This document shows, piece by piece, positions 9,995-19,100 of a DNA stretch of 36,134 bases. The first letter of the stretch is position 1; every line of letters begins with the position of its first letter. The translations under genes and the position numbers were made by a program. The stretch is from an uncultured Clostridia bacterium (lineage in GTDB: Bacteria; Bacillota; Clostridia; Christensenellales; Borkfalkiaceae), in NCBI GenBank assembly GCA_944372515.1, contig CALVZM010000082.1, positions 1 through 36,134 of the forward strand. Reading direction: 5' to 3'. The notes under the pieces are model-generated. The model did no database searches and was not told where the DNA came from. It saw only the letters and a list, made by a program, of their open reading frames with translations.

Positions 9995-10024
9995 TTGACT
10001 TTATGCCCTTTTTTCTATTATAAT
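9995..10024 (+). promoter_or_regulatory. Sigma-A promoter of glnN
   Basis: TTGACT at 9995-10000 and TATAAT at 10019-10024 are separated by 18 bp. Transcription would start near 10031, about 43 bases before the start codon. No GlnR or TnrA operator is obvious. Confidence 0.82.
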
Positions 10025-10073
10025 AATAAATGTAATTGATAATCTTATACCGAGCAGAAGGAGAACGAAAGCA

Positions 10074-12158
10074 ATGGGAGTACCGGAGATATTCGGCGAG
10101 AACGTATTCAGCGAAACGGTGATGAAGAATAAATTGCCGAAAGACGTATATCGTTCCTTGAAGCGGACGATCGACAACGGCGAGGCGCTGGACATCGGCG
10201 TGGCGAACGTGGTGGCGAACGCGATGAAGGATTGGGCGGTGGAAAAGGGCGCAACGCACTATACCCACTGGTTCCAGCCGATGACGGGCGTAACGGCGGA
10301 AAAGCACGACAGTTTCATTGCGCCGACGTCGGACGGGAAAGTCATCATGGAATTTTCGGGCAAGGAGTTGGTGGTCGGGGAACCGGACGCATCGTCCTTC
10401 CCTTCGGGCGGCATCCGTGCGACCTTCGAGGCGCGCGGCTATACCGCGTGGGACCCGACGTCCTATGCGTTCGTGCGGGACGGCACGCTCTACATCCCGA
10501 CGGCATTCTGCTCCTACACGGGGGAAGTGCTGGACAAAAAGACCCCGCTCCTGCGCAGCATGGACGCCCTGAACAAGCAGGCGCTGCGGATATTGAAACT
10601 CTTCGGAAACGAGGACGTGAAGCACGTAACTTCGACGCTGGGACCGGAACAGGAATATTTTCTGATCGACGAGAAGGTCTATGAGGCGCGCGAGGACCTG
10701 AAAATGACGGGCAGAACGCTCTTCGGGGCGATGCCGCCGAAGGGACAGGAGTTGGAAGATCATTATTTCGGCTCGATCAAGACGCGGGTGTCGGAGTTCA
10801 TGAAAGACCTGGATACGGAACTTTGGAAACTCGGCATCCTCGCCAAGACCAAGCACAACGAAGTTGCTCCCGCGCAGCATGAGTTGGCGCCCATTTTTTC
10901 CACGACCAACGTGGCGACCGATCACAACCAGTTGACGATGGAGATGATGAAGAAGGTGGCGCAGCGCCACGGCATGGTCTGCTTGTTGCACGAAAAACCG
11001 TTTGAAGGGATCAACGGCAGCGGAAAACACAACAATTGGTCAATGAGCACGAACACGGGCGTGAACCTCCTCGACCCCGGCAAAACGCCTGCGGACAACG
11101 CGCAGTTCATGCTCTTTCTGACGGCGGTCATCAAAGCGGTGGACGAATATCAGGATCTCTTGCGCCTTTCCGTGGCGAGCGCGGGCAACGATCATCGCCT
11201 GGGCGCGCACGAAGCGCCGCCCGCGATCATTTCCATCTTCCTCGGGGACGAACTCGAAGGCATCGTGGAAAGCATCGTGCACGGCGAGAAAGCGGCGAAC
11301 GGCAAAAAGGGCAAGATGCGCCTGGGGGTGGACGTCCTGCCGGAGATCCCGCGGGATTCGACCGACCGCAACCGCACGTCGCCCTTCGCCTTTACGGGCA
11401 ATAAATTTGAATTCCGCATGCCGGGATCGAGTTTTTCGGTGGCGGAACCCAACATTGTCATCAACACCATCGTCGCGGATGTGCTCGAACAGTTTGCCGA
11501 TCAGTTGGAAAAGTCGGAAAATTTCAACGACGCTTTGCAGGCGCTGCTTTCCAAAAACCTGAAAGAGCACCGTCGGATCATTTTCAACGGCAACGGTTAT
11601 TCGCGGGAATGGGAAGAGGAAGCCGGGAAGAGAGGGCTTCTGAACCTGCGCAACACGGCAGAGGCGCTGCCCTATTTCCAATTGGACAAGAACATCGAAG
11701 TGTTCCGCCGGCACGGCATTTTCACCAGCCGCGAACTGCTCTCCCGCATGGAGATCGCGCAGGAGAATTATAAAAAGATCATCACCATCGAGGCGAGGAC
11801 CATGGTCGACATGGCAAAGAAGCAGATCTATCCCGCCGTCAATGCCTATATCGCCGAACTGTGCGGCGTTGCCGACGGCAAAGCCGCTTACGGCGCGGAC
11901 GTAACGGGCGACAAAGCCCTCATTTCCCGCTTGTCTGCGGGCAACGCGCAACTCTTTGCGGCGGTGAGCGAGTTGGAGGACACCCTGCGGGAAGGGGAGC
12001 GGCACAGCCTGGCGGAGGAGGGGGCGAAATTCTGCGCCTACCGCATCCTGCCCGTCATGGAACGTCTCCGCGCGGCGGCGGACGATCTGGAACGGGACAC
12101 GGCAAAAGACTATTGGCCCATGCCCACGTATGCCGACTTGTTCTTCTCTGTGGAATGA
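10074..12158 (+). CDS. glnN: Glutamine synthetase type III (GlnN)
   Basis: The enzyme makes glutamine from glutamate, ammonia and ATP in the cytoplasm. At 694 residues it is far longer than type I enzymes (about 450-470) and fits the type III family (about 690-730). Type III hallmarks include THWFQPMTG near residue 64, [38 protein letters not shown] and [11 protein letters not shown]. The ATP-binding part reads [15 protein letters not shown], then [15 protein letters not shown], then [14 protein letters not shown]. The C-terminal tail (about 560-694) is helical. ATG 10074 follows AAGGAGAAC at good spacing. The gene is flanked by its own promoter and terminator, so it is monocistronic. The first 800 bases seem to use more G-ending codons than the neighbours, a weak impression only. 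Confidence 0.96.
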   Translation: MGVPEIFGENVFSETVMKNKLPKDVYRSLKRTIDNGEALDIGVANVVANAMKDWAVEKGATHYTHWFQPMTGVTAEKHDSFIAPTSDGKVIMEFSGKELVVGEPDASSFPSGGIRATFEARGYTAWDPTSYAFVRDGTLYIPTAFCSYTGEVLDKKTPLLRSMDALNKQALRILKLFGNEDVKHVTSTLGPEQEYFLIDEKVYEAREDLKMTGRTLFGAMPPKGQELEDHYFGSIKTRVSEFMKDLDTELWKLGILAKTKHNEVAPAQHELAPIFSTTNVATDHNQLTMEMMKKVAQRHGMVCLLHEKPFEGINGSGKHNNWSMSTNTGVNLLDPGKTPADNAQFMLFLTAVIKAVDEYQDLLRLSVASAGNDHRLGAHEAPPAIISIFLGDELEGIVESIVHGEKAANGKKGKMRLGVDVLPEIPRDSTDRNRTSPFAFTGNKFEFRMPGSSFSVAEPNIVINTIVADVLEQFADQLEKSENFNDALQALLSKNLKEHRRIIFNGNGYSREWEEEAGKRGLLNLRNTAEALPYFQLDKNIEVFRRHGIFTSRELLSRMEIAQENYKKIITIEARTMVDMAKKQIYPAVNAYIAELCGVADGKAAYGADVTGDKALISRLSAGNAQLFAAVSELEDTLREGERHSLAEEGAKFCAYRILPVMERLRAAADDLERDTAKDYWPMPTYADLFFSVE

Positions 12159-12229
12159 GTTTCCGCCCGATTGGAGAACGCGGGCATGAAAAGTTTGTTT
12201 TATGCAGACATGGGTATGTCAAAATCAAA

Positions 12230-12264
12230 AGACGACGGAAAATTTTTCTCCGCCGTCTTTTTTT
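12230..12264 (+). terminator. Intrinsic terminator of glnN
   Basis: AGACGACGGA (12230-12239) pairs with TCCGCCGTCT (12249-12258) with one mismatch and is followed by a run of Ts. Confidence 0.82.
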
Positions 12265-12353
12265 GTCTGTTTCTTTGAAAAAATTCTTTTTCGGGGGTGC
12301 ATCGGGCGGGGCAAGCGTCTAAACGGCGGGGCGCAAGCATACAATAGTAAACC

Positions 12354-13286
12354 ATGAAGCGTTTCATCTCCGCAGTGTTATGTGCCGTTTTTCTTGTCGG
12401 TGCGGGTCTGTATGTTTGGGCTTTTCCGCCCGGAAAGGATGCCGCCGCGGGGGAAGGCGGGGTCGTTTTGCGCCTTTGGCACATCGATTCCTTCGAGGGC
12501 GGCAAGGGCTCCCGCGCCGCCTTTTTATCCCGCGCCGCGTCGGCGTTTGAAAAGGGAAGAGAGGACGTATACGTCATGGTGCGCACCCTGACGGTGCAGG
12601 GAGCGGCGCAGGCGCTGCGTGCGGGCGATGTTCCCGATCTCATCTCCTTTTCCTGCGGGCTGGACGGAGTCGCCGAGCATTGCCTGCGCCTGCAACCGAA
12701 CTTCGGCGGGGGCGAAATCGGCGGGGGAACGTATGCCTATCCCTGGTGCGCGGGGCAGTATTATCTCTTTTCGTTCAAGGACGATTTTTCCGCCGTGTCC
12801 GCGGAAACGCTCGTCATCTCCGAAGGGGGCAACAATCTTGCCGCCGCCGCGGCGGCGCTTTCGGGCATTGCGGGCGATGAGGCGATCGAAGATTCGACCG
12901 CAGCGTATGTGCATTTTCTGGCGGGGAAATATCGCTATATGCTCGGCACCCAGCGGGATGTCTGCCGCTTTCAGACGCGGGGCGCCTCGGTCTTTTGCCG
13001 CCCGCTGAGCGCTTATTGCGATCTCTATCAGTACATCGCCGTTACGGCGGACGGGAAGGAAAAGGAGTCCGAGAGCCGTGCGTTCGTCGATTTTCTGCTC
13101 GGGGAAGAGGTGCAGGAAAAACTTTTTGAGATCGGCATGTATGCCCCGGGAGATGCCGCCGCGGCATACACGTTATCGGCGTTCGTGAGCGCGGACGGCG
13201 TTGCGTCGGCGCGTGCCGCGGCAGAGGAAGCCTTGCGCCGCGGAGAAATAAAAATTTTGAAAAGTTATCTCAAAACATTGAATTGA
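12354..13286 (+). CDS. Compact solute-binding-like exported protein
   Basis: This 310-residue protein has a basic start and one hydrophobic segment (about 5-24), so it is probably secreted or anchored outside the membrane. There is no lipobox cysteine. The body resembles family 1 extracellular solute-binding proteins: LRLWHIDSFEGG near the start, GDVPDLISFSCG, a YAYPWCAGQYYLF strand and FVDFLLGEEVQEKLFEIGMYAP near the C-terminus. It is about 100 residues shorter than typical binding proteins. No ABC permease or ATPase lies in the window, so a transport role is doubtful and its ligand is unknown. ATG 12354 is the only reasonable start: an in-frame stop lies at 12348-12350. No Shine-Dalgarno is visible, and a TACAAT 8 bases upstream could give a nearly leaderless message. 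The downstream murB may lie on the same transcript. Confidence 0.65.
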   Translation: MKRFISAVLCAVFLVGAGLYVWAFPPGKDAAAGEGGVVLRLWHIDSFEGGKGSRAAFLSRAASAFEKGREDVYVMVRTLTVQGAAQALRAGDVPDLISFSCGLDGVAEHCLRLQPNFGGGEIGGGTYAYPWCAGQYYLFSFKDDFSAVSAETLVISEGGNNLAAAAAALSGIAGDEAIEDSTAAYVHFLAGKYRYMLGTQRDVCRFQTRGASVFCRPLSAYCDLYQYIAVTADGKEKESESRAFVDFLLGEEVQEKLFEIGMYAPGDAAAAYTLSAFVSADGVASARAAAEEALRRGEIKILKSYLKTLN

Positions 13287-13306
13287 AACGGATTTTGTGG
13301 TAGAAT
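13278..13306 (+). promoter_or_regulatory. Possible promoter of murB inside the end of the upstream gene
   Basis: TTGAAT (13278-13283), a 17-bp spacer and TAGAAT (13301-13306) match sigma-A spacing. The predicted start near 13313 would fall inside the AAGGAG ribosome site (13310-13315), so either the leader is extremely short or the match is chance. Confidence 0.35.
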
Positions 13307-13322
13307 GATAAGGAGATGAAAA

Positions 13323-14213
13323 ATGGGTCGTTACGGGCTTTTTTTGTCGGCGCTCCTGCCCGACATTCCCTTTGAACGGGACGTTCCGCTTTCGGAACGC
13401 ACCACGGTGGGGGTCGGCGGGGCGGCGGATGTCTTTGCTCCCTGCACGGCGGGGCAGGTCTCTTCGCTTCTGCGCGTCTGCGAGCGCTGTCGGGTGGACA
13501 TCTATCCGCTCGGCGCGGGCAGCAATGTTCTGCCCTCCGACGAGGATTTTAAGGGCATGGTCATCTCCACTTCGCATTTTGACCGATTGGCGGCGGAAGG
13601 GGATACTCTCACCGCGGAAAGCGGCGCGAAGGTCGGAAAATTGTTGCAGTTCTGCCGCCTGCGCGGCTTGTCGGGGCTGGAATTTCTGGCAGGCATCCCC
13701 GCCCGGGCGGGCGGGCTCGTGTGCATGAACGCGGGGACCAAGGACGGGCACGTCGCCGATTGCCTTGAAAGCGTAACCTTTGTCCGCGGCGGCAAGGTAT
13801 ACACCCTCGCGGCGCGGGACTGTGCCTTCGGCGAGAAGAAAAGTCTTTTCCAGGATATTCCCTGCGTCATTCTGTCCGCCCGTTTCCGTCTGCGCCCCGC
13901 AACCCGGGAAGAGGTGGGAGAGCGCATCGCCGCCGCGCTGGAAAAGCGCAAGGACCTGCCCAAGGGCAAGAGCATGGGCTGCGTCTTCAAAAATCCCGCG
14001 GGCGGGGTCTCCGCCGGGGCGCTCATCGAGCGGAGCGGTTGCAAGGGCTGGCGGGAAGGCGGCGCCGTCGTCAGCCGGATACACGCCAATTTCATGCTCA
14101 ACGTCGGCGGGGCGAGCGCAAGCGACTTCCGTCTGCTCATCCGCAGGGTCAAAGAGCGCGTCCGCCGCTGCACGGGCATCTGCCTGGAAGAGGAAATACG
14201 GTATATGCGCTAA
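13323..14213 (+). CDS. murB: UDP-N-acetylenolpyruvoylglucosamine reductase MurB
   Basis: MurB reduces UDP-GlcNAc-enolpyruvate to UDP-MurNAc with NADPH and FAD, an early step of peptidoglycan synthesis. The 296 residues fit the shorter type II form. The FAD-binding part has ERTTVGVGGAADVFAP and YPLGAGSNVLPSD; FLAGIPARAGGLVCMNAG follows. The C-terminal domain has GCVFKNPAGGVSAGALIE and ends LEEEIRYMR, which holds the conserved acidic residue. In characterised MurB enzymes the residue before VFKNP is a serine that donates a proton to the intermediate. Here it is Cys220, which is unusual (see findings). ATG 13323 follows AAGGAGATGAAAA. The gene heads a run of murB, PHP hydrolase, whiA and dnaE. 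Confidence 0.93.
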   Translation: MGRYGLFLSALLPDIPFERDVPLSERTTVGVGGAADVFAPCTAGQVSSLLRVCERCRVDIYPLGAGSNVLPSDEDFKGMVISTSHFDRLAAEGDTLTAESGAKVGKLLQFCRLRGLSGLEFLAGIPARAGGLVCMNAGTKDGHVADCLESVTFVRGGKVYTLAARDCAFGEKKSLFQDIPCVILSARFRLRPATREEVGERIAAALEKRKDLPKGKSMGCVFKNPAGGVSAGALIERSGCKGWREGGAVVSRIHANFMLNVGGASASDFRLLIRRVKERVRRCTGICLEEEIRYMR

Positions 14214-14265
14214 AAGAGAGTAAAAGCCGTTTATAAGCGGGCATGCCGCCTTGTTTTTGCCGTAA

Positions 14266-14284
14266 CGTTTGCCAAAAGCAAACG
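14266..14284 (+). other. Hairpin in the murB-PHP gap
   Basis: A perfect 7-bp stem, CGTTTGC/GCAAACG with loop CAAAA, has no T-tract. It lies midway in the 128-bp gap after murB. I see no promoter there. Confidence 0.4.
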
Positions 14285-14341
14285 CCGGAAAAACGCCGCG
14301 GCTGCCCGAAAGAACCATCCGCATACGGGAGGAGGAAGGGA

Positions 14342-15121
14342 ATGATTCTCACATCCGATTATCATACGCACACGCCCTATTCGCACGGCAAGGGCACGGT
14401 GCTTGAAAACGCCGTGCAGGCACAGAAGAAGGGACTGCGGCAGATCGGCATCACCGATCACGGCTTCGCGCACCTCGCCTTCGGGATACGGCGCAAAAAA
14501 GTGCCCGCGCTTATCGCCGATTGCCGCGCCGCCGCCGAAAAGACGGGGGTGGAAGTCTTGTGCGGCATGGAAGCGAACATCCTGGGCGAGAGCGGAAAGA
14601 CGGACATGCTCCCTTCCGATTATGCAAATTTCGATTTGTTCATCGCGGGGAAGCACGTCTTTGTCGCCTATGAAAACCTTGCGGCGTGGACGGGATATTT
14701 CGGCGGCAATTTTTTGACGGACAAATTCGGGAGGAAACCGTCGCAGAGCCTGGTGCGCCGCACGACGGGGGCATACATCAACGCCATCGAAAAGAACCCC
14801 GTGGACATCCTTTCCCACCTCAACTATCTCTGTTTTGCCGATGCGGTGGAAGTGGCGAAATGCGCCGCCGATCACGGGACATACATCGAGATCAACACCA
14901 AAAAGACCCACCTTTCCGACGAGGAATGGCAGGATATCATCGATAAGACGTCGGTGCGTTTCGTCATCGATTCGGACGCGCACTCGCCCGAGCGGGTGGG
15001 GGACGTCCGTCTTGCCGAAGCGCTCTTTGATCGGGTGGCGTTTCCCTTGGAACGCATCGACAACATCGACGGGCGGACGGCATCGTTCCGCTTGCAGGCA
15101 TACAAAAAAGAACACGGTTGA
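14342..15121 (+). CDS. PHP-domain metal-dependent hydrolase
   Basis: The protein has 259 residues and belongs to the PHP phosphoesterase superfamily, the group that includes HisK-type histidinol phosphatase and YcdX. Metal-binding motifs are present: DYHTHT at residues 6-11, ITDHG near 40, a GMEAN block and VIDSDAH near 205. It is close to the minimal PHP fold without extra domains. The substrate cannot be read from the sequence. No histidine biosynthesis genes are nearby, so histidinol phosphatase is only one option. A PHP gene beside murB is, from memory, a recurring arrangement in Clostridia. ATG 14342 follows GGGAGGAGGAAGG. An in-frame upstream start at 14243 was rejected because it lacks a ribosome site and adds a Cys/Arg-rich stretch unlike the family. 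Confidence 0.82.
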   Translation: MILTSDYHTHTPYSHGKGTVLENAVQAQKKGLRQIGITDHGFAHLAFGIRRKKVPALIADCRAAAEKTGVEVLCGMEANILGESGKTDMLPSDYANFDLFIAGKHVFVAYENLAAWTGYFGGNFLTDKFGRKPSQSLVRRTTGAYINAIEKNPVDILSHLNYLCFADAVEVAKCAADHGTYIEINTKKTHLSDEEWQDIIDKTSVRFVIDSDAHSPERVGDVRLAEALFDRVAFPLERIDNIDGRTASFRLQAYKKEHG

Positions 15122-15164
15122 TCTGTCGGCGGATCGGTTTTGTTTTTTCAAAAGATGCGGGCAT

Positions 15165-15191
15165 GCCCCACGGCAATTTGCCAAGCGGGGC
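15165..15191 (+). other. Hairpin directly before the whiA ribosome site
   Basis: GCCCC (15165-15169) pairs with GGGGC (15187-15191), and inside it GGCAA (15172-15176) pairs with TTGCC (15178-15182). The Shine-Dalgarno GGGGAGG follows immediately, so the fold could influence initiation of whiA. Confidence 0.4.
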
Positions 15192-15208
15192 GGGGAGGAA
15201 GAGAACGG

Positions 15209-16180
15209 GTGGCGAATTTCACATCGGAGATCAAACGGGAGTTTTTCCATAAAAAACCGCGGACGGCGGCGGCAAAGACGGCGGTCTTTTCTGCGTTCGT
15301 CCGCACGGGCGGCTGCATCTCTTTCACGCAGGGCACGTTGGGATTTTTTCTGGTTACGGAATCGGAAAAAATCGCCGAATACTACATCGCGCTCGCCGAG
15401 GAGTTGTTCGGCATCTCCTGCATCGCCCGCGCGGCGGAGGACAAACTGCGCGGCAAAGCCAAACTGACGGTGGAATACGGCGGCGAAAAGGCATTCGACG
15501 TTTTGGCGCGCATCGGCGTCTTTGAGCGCGTCCCGTCGGGGAAATACCAATTGTATGCGGGCATCCCCTCCCGCATCGTCGCAGATGAGGAAAGCCGCCT
15601 TTTTTACATCCGCGGCGCCTTTCTGGGGGGCGGAAGTTGCACGCTCCCCCGCGCCGGGGCAAAGACGGGGTATCATCTGGAATTCGTGTTCGCACACGAG
15701 GAGACGGCGCGGGATTTTGCTTCGCTGCTTGCCTCGTTTGAACTCATCGCCAAGATCATCCGCCGCAAGGAAAGTTTCGTGGTCTATCTCGCCTCGCTGG
15801 CGGCGATCTCCGATTTTCTGGCGGTTACGGGCGCGGAGGGCGCGCTCGAAAAACTCAACGCCACGGCGGAAGCGCGGGAGGAAGTCAACAATTCCAACCG
15901 CGCCAACAACTGTTTCGTCGGCAACATGGACCGCACGGCGACGGCGGCGGCACGGCAGTGCATCGCCATCGAATATCTGAACGCACGGGGCATCCTGCCG
16001 CGGCTGGAAGAGGAACTGCGCGCGGTTGCGGCGGCGCGGCTCAAAGACAGGGAAGCCTCCCTCTTTGAACTTGCGGGGGCGATGGGACTGAGCAAAAGTT
16101 GCGTCAATCACCGCATGCGCCGCATCATGGAATTATACAGAGAGAGTAAAGTGGATAAGGAGCAAAAGGAAGAAAAATGA
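15209..16180 (+). CDS. whiA: WhiA-type DNA-binding protein
   Basis: WhiA combines a degenerate LAGLIDADG homing-endonuclease-like N-terminal part with a C-terminal helix-turn-helix. In actinobacteria it controls sporulation; in Bacillus it affects chromosome segregation and cell division. The 323 residues fit the family. The N-terminal half has FVRTGGCISF and a second FLGGGSCTLP block, the two duplicated motifs. NNSNRANNCFVGNMDRTATAAARQ follows as the family signature region, and the helix-turn-helix is near LFELAGAMGLSKSCVNHRMRRI. GTG 15209 is chosen because GGGGAGGAAG precedes it and the protein then starts VANFTSEIKREF, as relatives do. The stop overlaps the dnaE start (ATGA), so the two are translationally coupled. 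The usual neighbours rapZ and yvcK are absent. Confidence 0.92.
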   Translation: MANFTSEIKREFFHKKPRTAAAKTAVFSAFVRTGGCISFTQGTLGFFLVTESEKIAEYYIALAEELFGISCIARAAEDKLRGKAKLTVEYGGEKAFDVLARIGVFERVPSGKYQLYAGIPSRIVADEESRLFYIRGAFLGGGSCTLPRAGAKTGYHLEFVFAHEETARDFASLLASFELIAKIIRRKESFVVYLASLAAISDFLAVTGAEGALEKLNATAEAREEVNNSNRANNCFVGNMDRTATAAARQCIAIEYLNARGILPRLEEELRAVAAARLKDREASLFELAGAMGLSKSCVNHRMRRIMELYRESKVDKEQKEEK

Positions 16181-19100
16181 CCGACTTCGTGCACTTGCAT
16201 CTGCATACCGAATACAGCCTTCTCGACGGCGCCGCCAAGGTGGAGGACCTCGTGGACCACATGGTCAAAAACGGCGTCGACACCTGCGCCGTTACCGACC
16301 ACGGCAACATGTATGCCACCCTCTATTTTGCGGAGGAGTGCGTCAAACGCGGGCTGAAATACATCATCGGCTGTGAATTGTACATGACCGACGATTACCG
16401 CGTCAAGACCCCCGGCACCAAGACCGAACATCTCATCCTGCTCGCCAAGAACAAGACGGGTTACCGCAACATCGTCTGGCTCGATTCCATGTCGTATATC
16501 GAAGGGTTCTACGGCAAGCCGCGCATGGACTATAAGACGCTGAAAGAGCACAGCGAGGGGGTCATCTGCCTGTCGGCATGCCTGGCGGGGCGCATCCCCC
16601 GTCTGCTTGCGGCGGGGGATTACGATGCCGCAAAGTCCTTCGCGCAGGAGATGAAGGATACCTTCGGCGGCGATTTCTACATCGAATTGCAGGACCACGG
16701 GCTGGCGGAGGAAAAGCAGATCCTGCCCGCACTCATCCGCCTGGGGCGGGAACTTGACATCCCGCTCGTCGCCACCAACGACGTGCATTACATCAACAAA
16801 GAGGATTGGGAAGTGCAGGACATTCTCCTGTGCATCCAGACCAAAAAGACGCTCGACGACCCCAAACGCATGCGCTTCGGCTCGCATGAGTTCTATTTTA
16901 AGAGCGGCGACGAGATGGCGGAACTCTTCTCTTATGTCCCCGACGCCGTTTCCAACACCCGCGTCATCGCCGACAAGATCGAAGAGCCGGTGTTCGACCT
17001 GAAACCGAGCGGCGACCCCGTCTATGACAAATCTCTCATTCCGCTCTATACGCCCGACGACGGCTCCACTTCCCCCGAATACCTCACCCGCCTGACCTGG
17101 GAGGGGCTGTCCCGCCGCTATGAGGACGTTACCGAAGACATCAAAAAGCGCGTGCAGTACGAGTTGGACGTCATCATCAAGATGGGCTTTGCCGATTACT
17201 TCCTCATCGTCTGGGACTATATCAACTGGTCGCGCAGCCAGGGCATCCCCGTGGGACCCGGGCGTGGTTCGGGCGTGGGCAGCATCGTCGCCTATTCGGT
17301 GGGCATCACCGACGTCGATCCCCTGAAATACGATCTCATTTTCGAGCGTTTTCTGAACCCCGACCGCGTATCCATGCCCGATTTTGACGTGGATTTCTGC
17401 ACCAAGCGCCGGTATGAGACCATCGAATATGTGCGCCGCAAATATTCCCCCGAAAAGGTGGCGCAGATCGTAACCTTCGGCACGCTCGCTTCCCGCGCGG
17501 TCATCAAGGACATCGGGCGGGTCATGCGCGTGCCCTATTCGGAGACGGACAAAGTAACCAAACTCATGGACGGCAAATCGACCATCGCCGAATTGCTGGG
17601 GCTGAACATCCCGAAGATAGAAGAAAAATTAAAAGACGACACCATGCCCGAGGAAAAGCGGGCGGAATTGGAAAAATCCCTGCGGGAGCAGCAGTCCAAG
17701 CGCAACCGCGATTTCATCGAGGTATACGAGCACAATCCCGACCTGCAAAGGGTCATCAATTTCGGGTTAAAACTGGAAGGCATGCCCAAAAATACCTCCG
17801 AACACGCGGCGGGCGTCATCATCTGCCGCAAGGTGCTTGCCGAAAACGTGCCCCTCGCCCGCAACGGCGACGACGTCGTTACGCAGTTCGACATGAAGGA
17901 AGCCGAATCGGTGGGCATGCTGAAAATGGACTTTCTGGCGCTCACCACCCTCACCGACATCCAGAATACCCTCGACTACATCAAAGAGGATTACGGAACG
18001 GAGATAGATTTCCATAAAATCGGCTACGACGTGCCCGAGGCATATCAACTGATCTCGTCGGGGGATACCGACGCCGTGTTCCAACTCGAACAAGGCGGCA
18101 TGAAACGCTTCATGCGCGACTTGCAGCCCGAACGGCTCGAAGACCTCATCGCCGGCATCTCGCTCTACCGCCCCGGTCCCATGGACTTCATCCCGACCTA
18201 CATCCGCAACAAGCACAACCCGTCGGAGATCCGCTACGACACGCCGCTTTTGGAACCCATCCTCAAAAATTCTTACGGCGTCATCATCTACCAGGAACAG
18301 GTCATGCAGATCTTCCAGAGCCTGGCGGGCTACACGTTCGGGCAAGCCGACCTCGTGCGGCGCGCCATGGCGAAGAAGAAAAAGAAGGAACTGATGGCGC
18401 AGAAGGACAAGTTCATTTACGGGGACATCAAGGAAGGCGGCACCATCACGGGCTGCGTTGCCCGCGGCATTTCGCCGGAAACGGCTGCCAAGATCTTTGC
18501 GGACATGGAAAGTTTTGCTTCCTACGCCTTCAACAAATCGCACGCCACGGCATATGCCGTCGTCGCCTATCAGACGGCATACCTCAAATATTTCTACCCC
18601 AAACAGTTTTTGGCGGGCGTGCTCAACGACCGTCTTGACAAGATCGAGGAAATCTCCAAGTACGTCGTGTACATGAAGGAGAAAAATATCCCCGTTCTCC
18701 CGCCGGACGTCAACCGTTCCCGCGCCGAATTCCGCGTGGAAGGGGACGGCATCCGTTTCGGGCTGTCCGCCCTGCGCGGCGCGGGGGAAGACGCCGTTGC
18801 CAAGGTCATTTCAGAACGCAACGAACGGGGACCTTTCAAGTCCTTCCAGGATTTTCTGATGCGCTGCACCAAATACATCAACAAGCGCGTGGCGGAGTGT
18901 TTCATTTTAAGCGGCGCCTGCGACTGTTTCGGCAAACACCGTTCGCAGTACTATGCGGTATATGAGGACGCCATGAACCGCATCGCGGGCATGGAAAAGC
19001 AGAAGAGCGGCGCGCAGATCTCCCTCTTCGGCAGCGTCATCGAAGAACCGGAACTCGAAATAGAATATCCCGACATCCCCGAATTTGATTACAGCGACAA

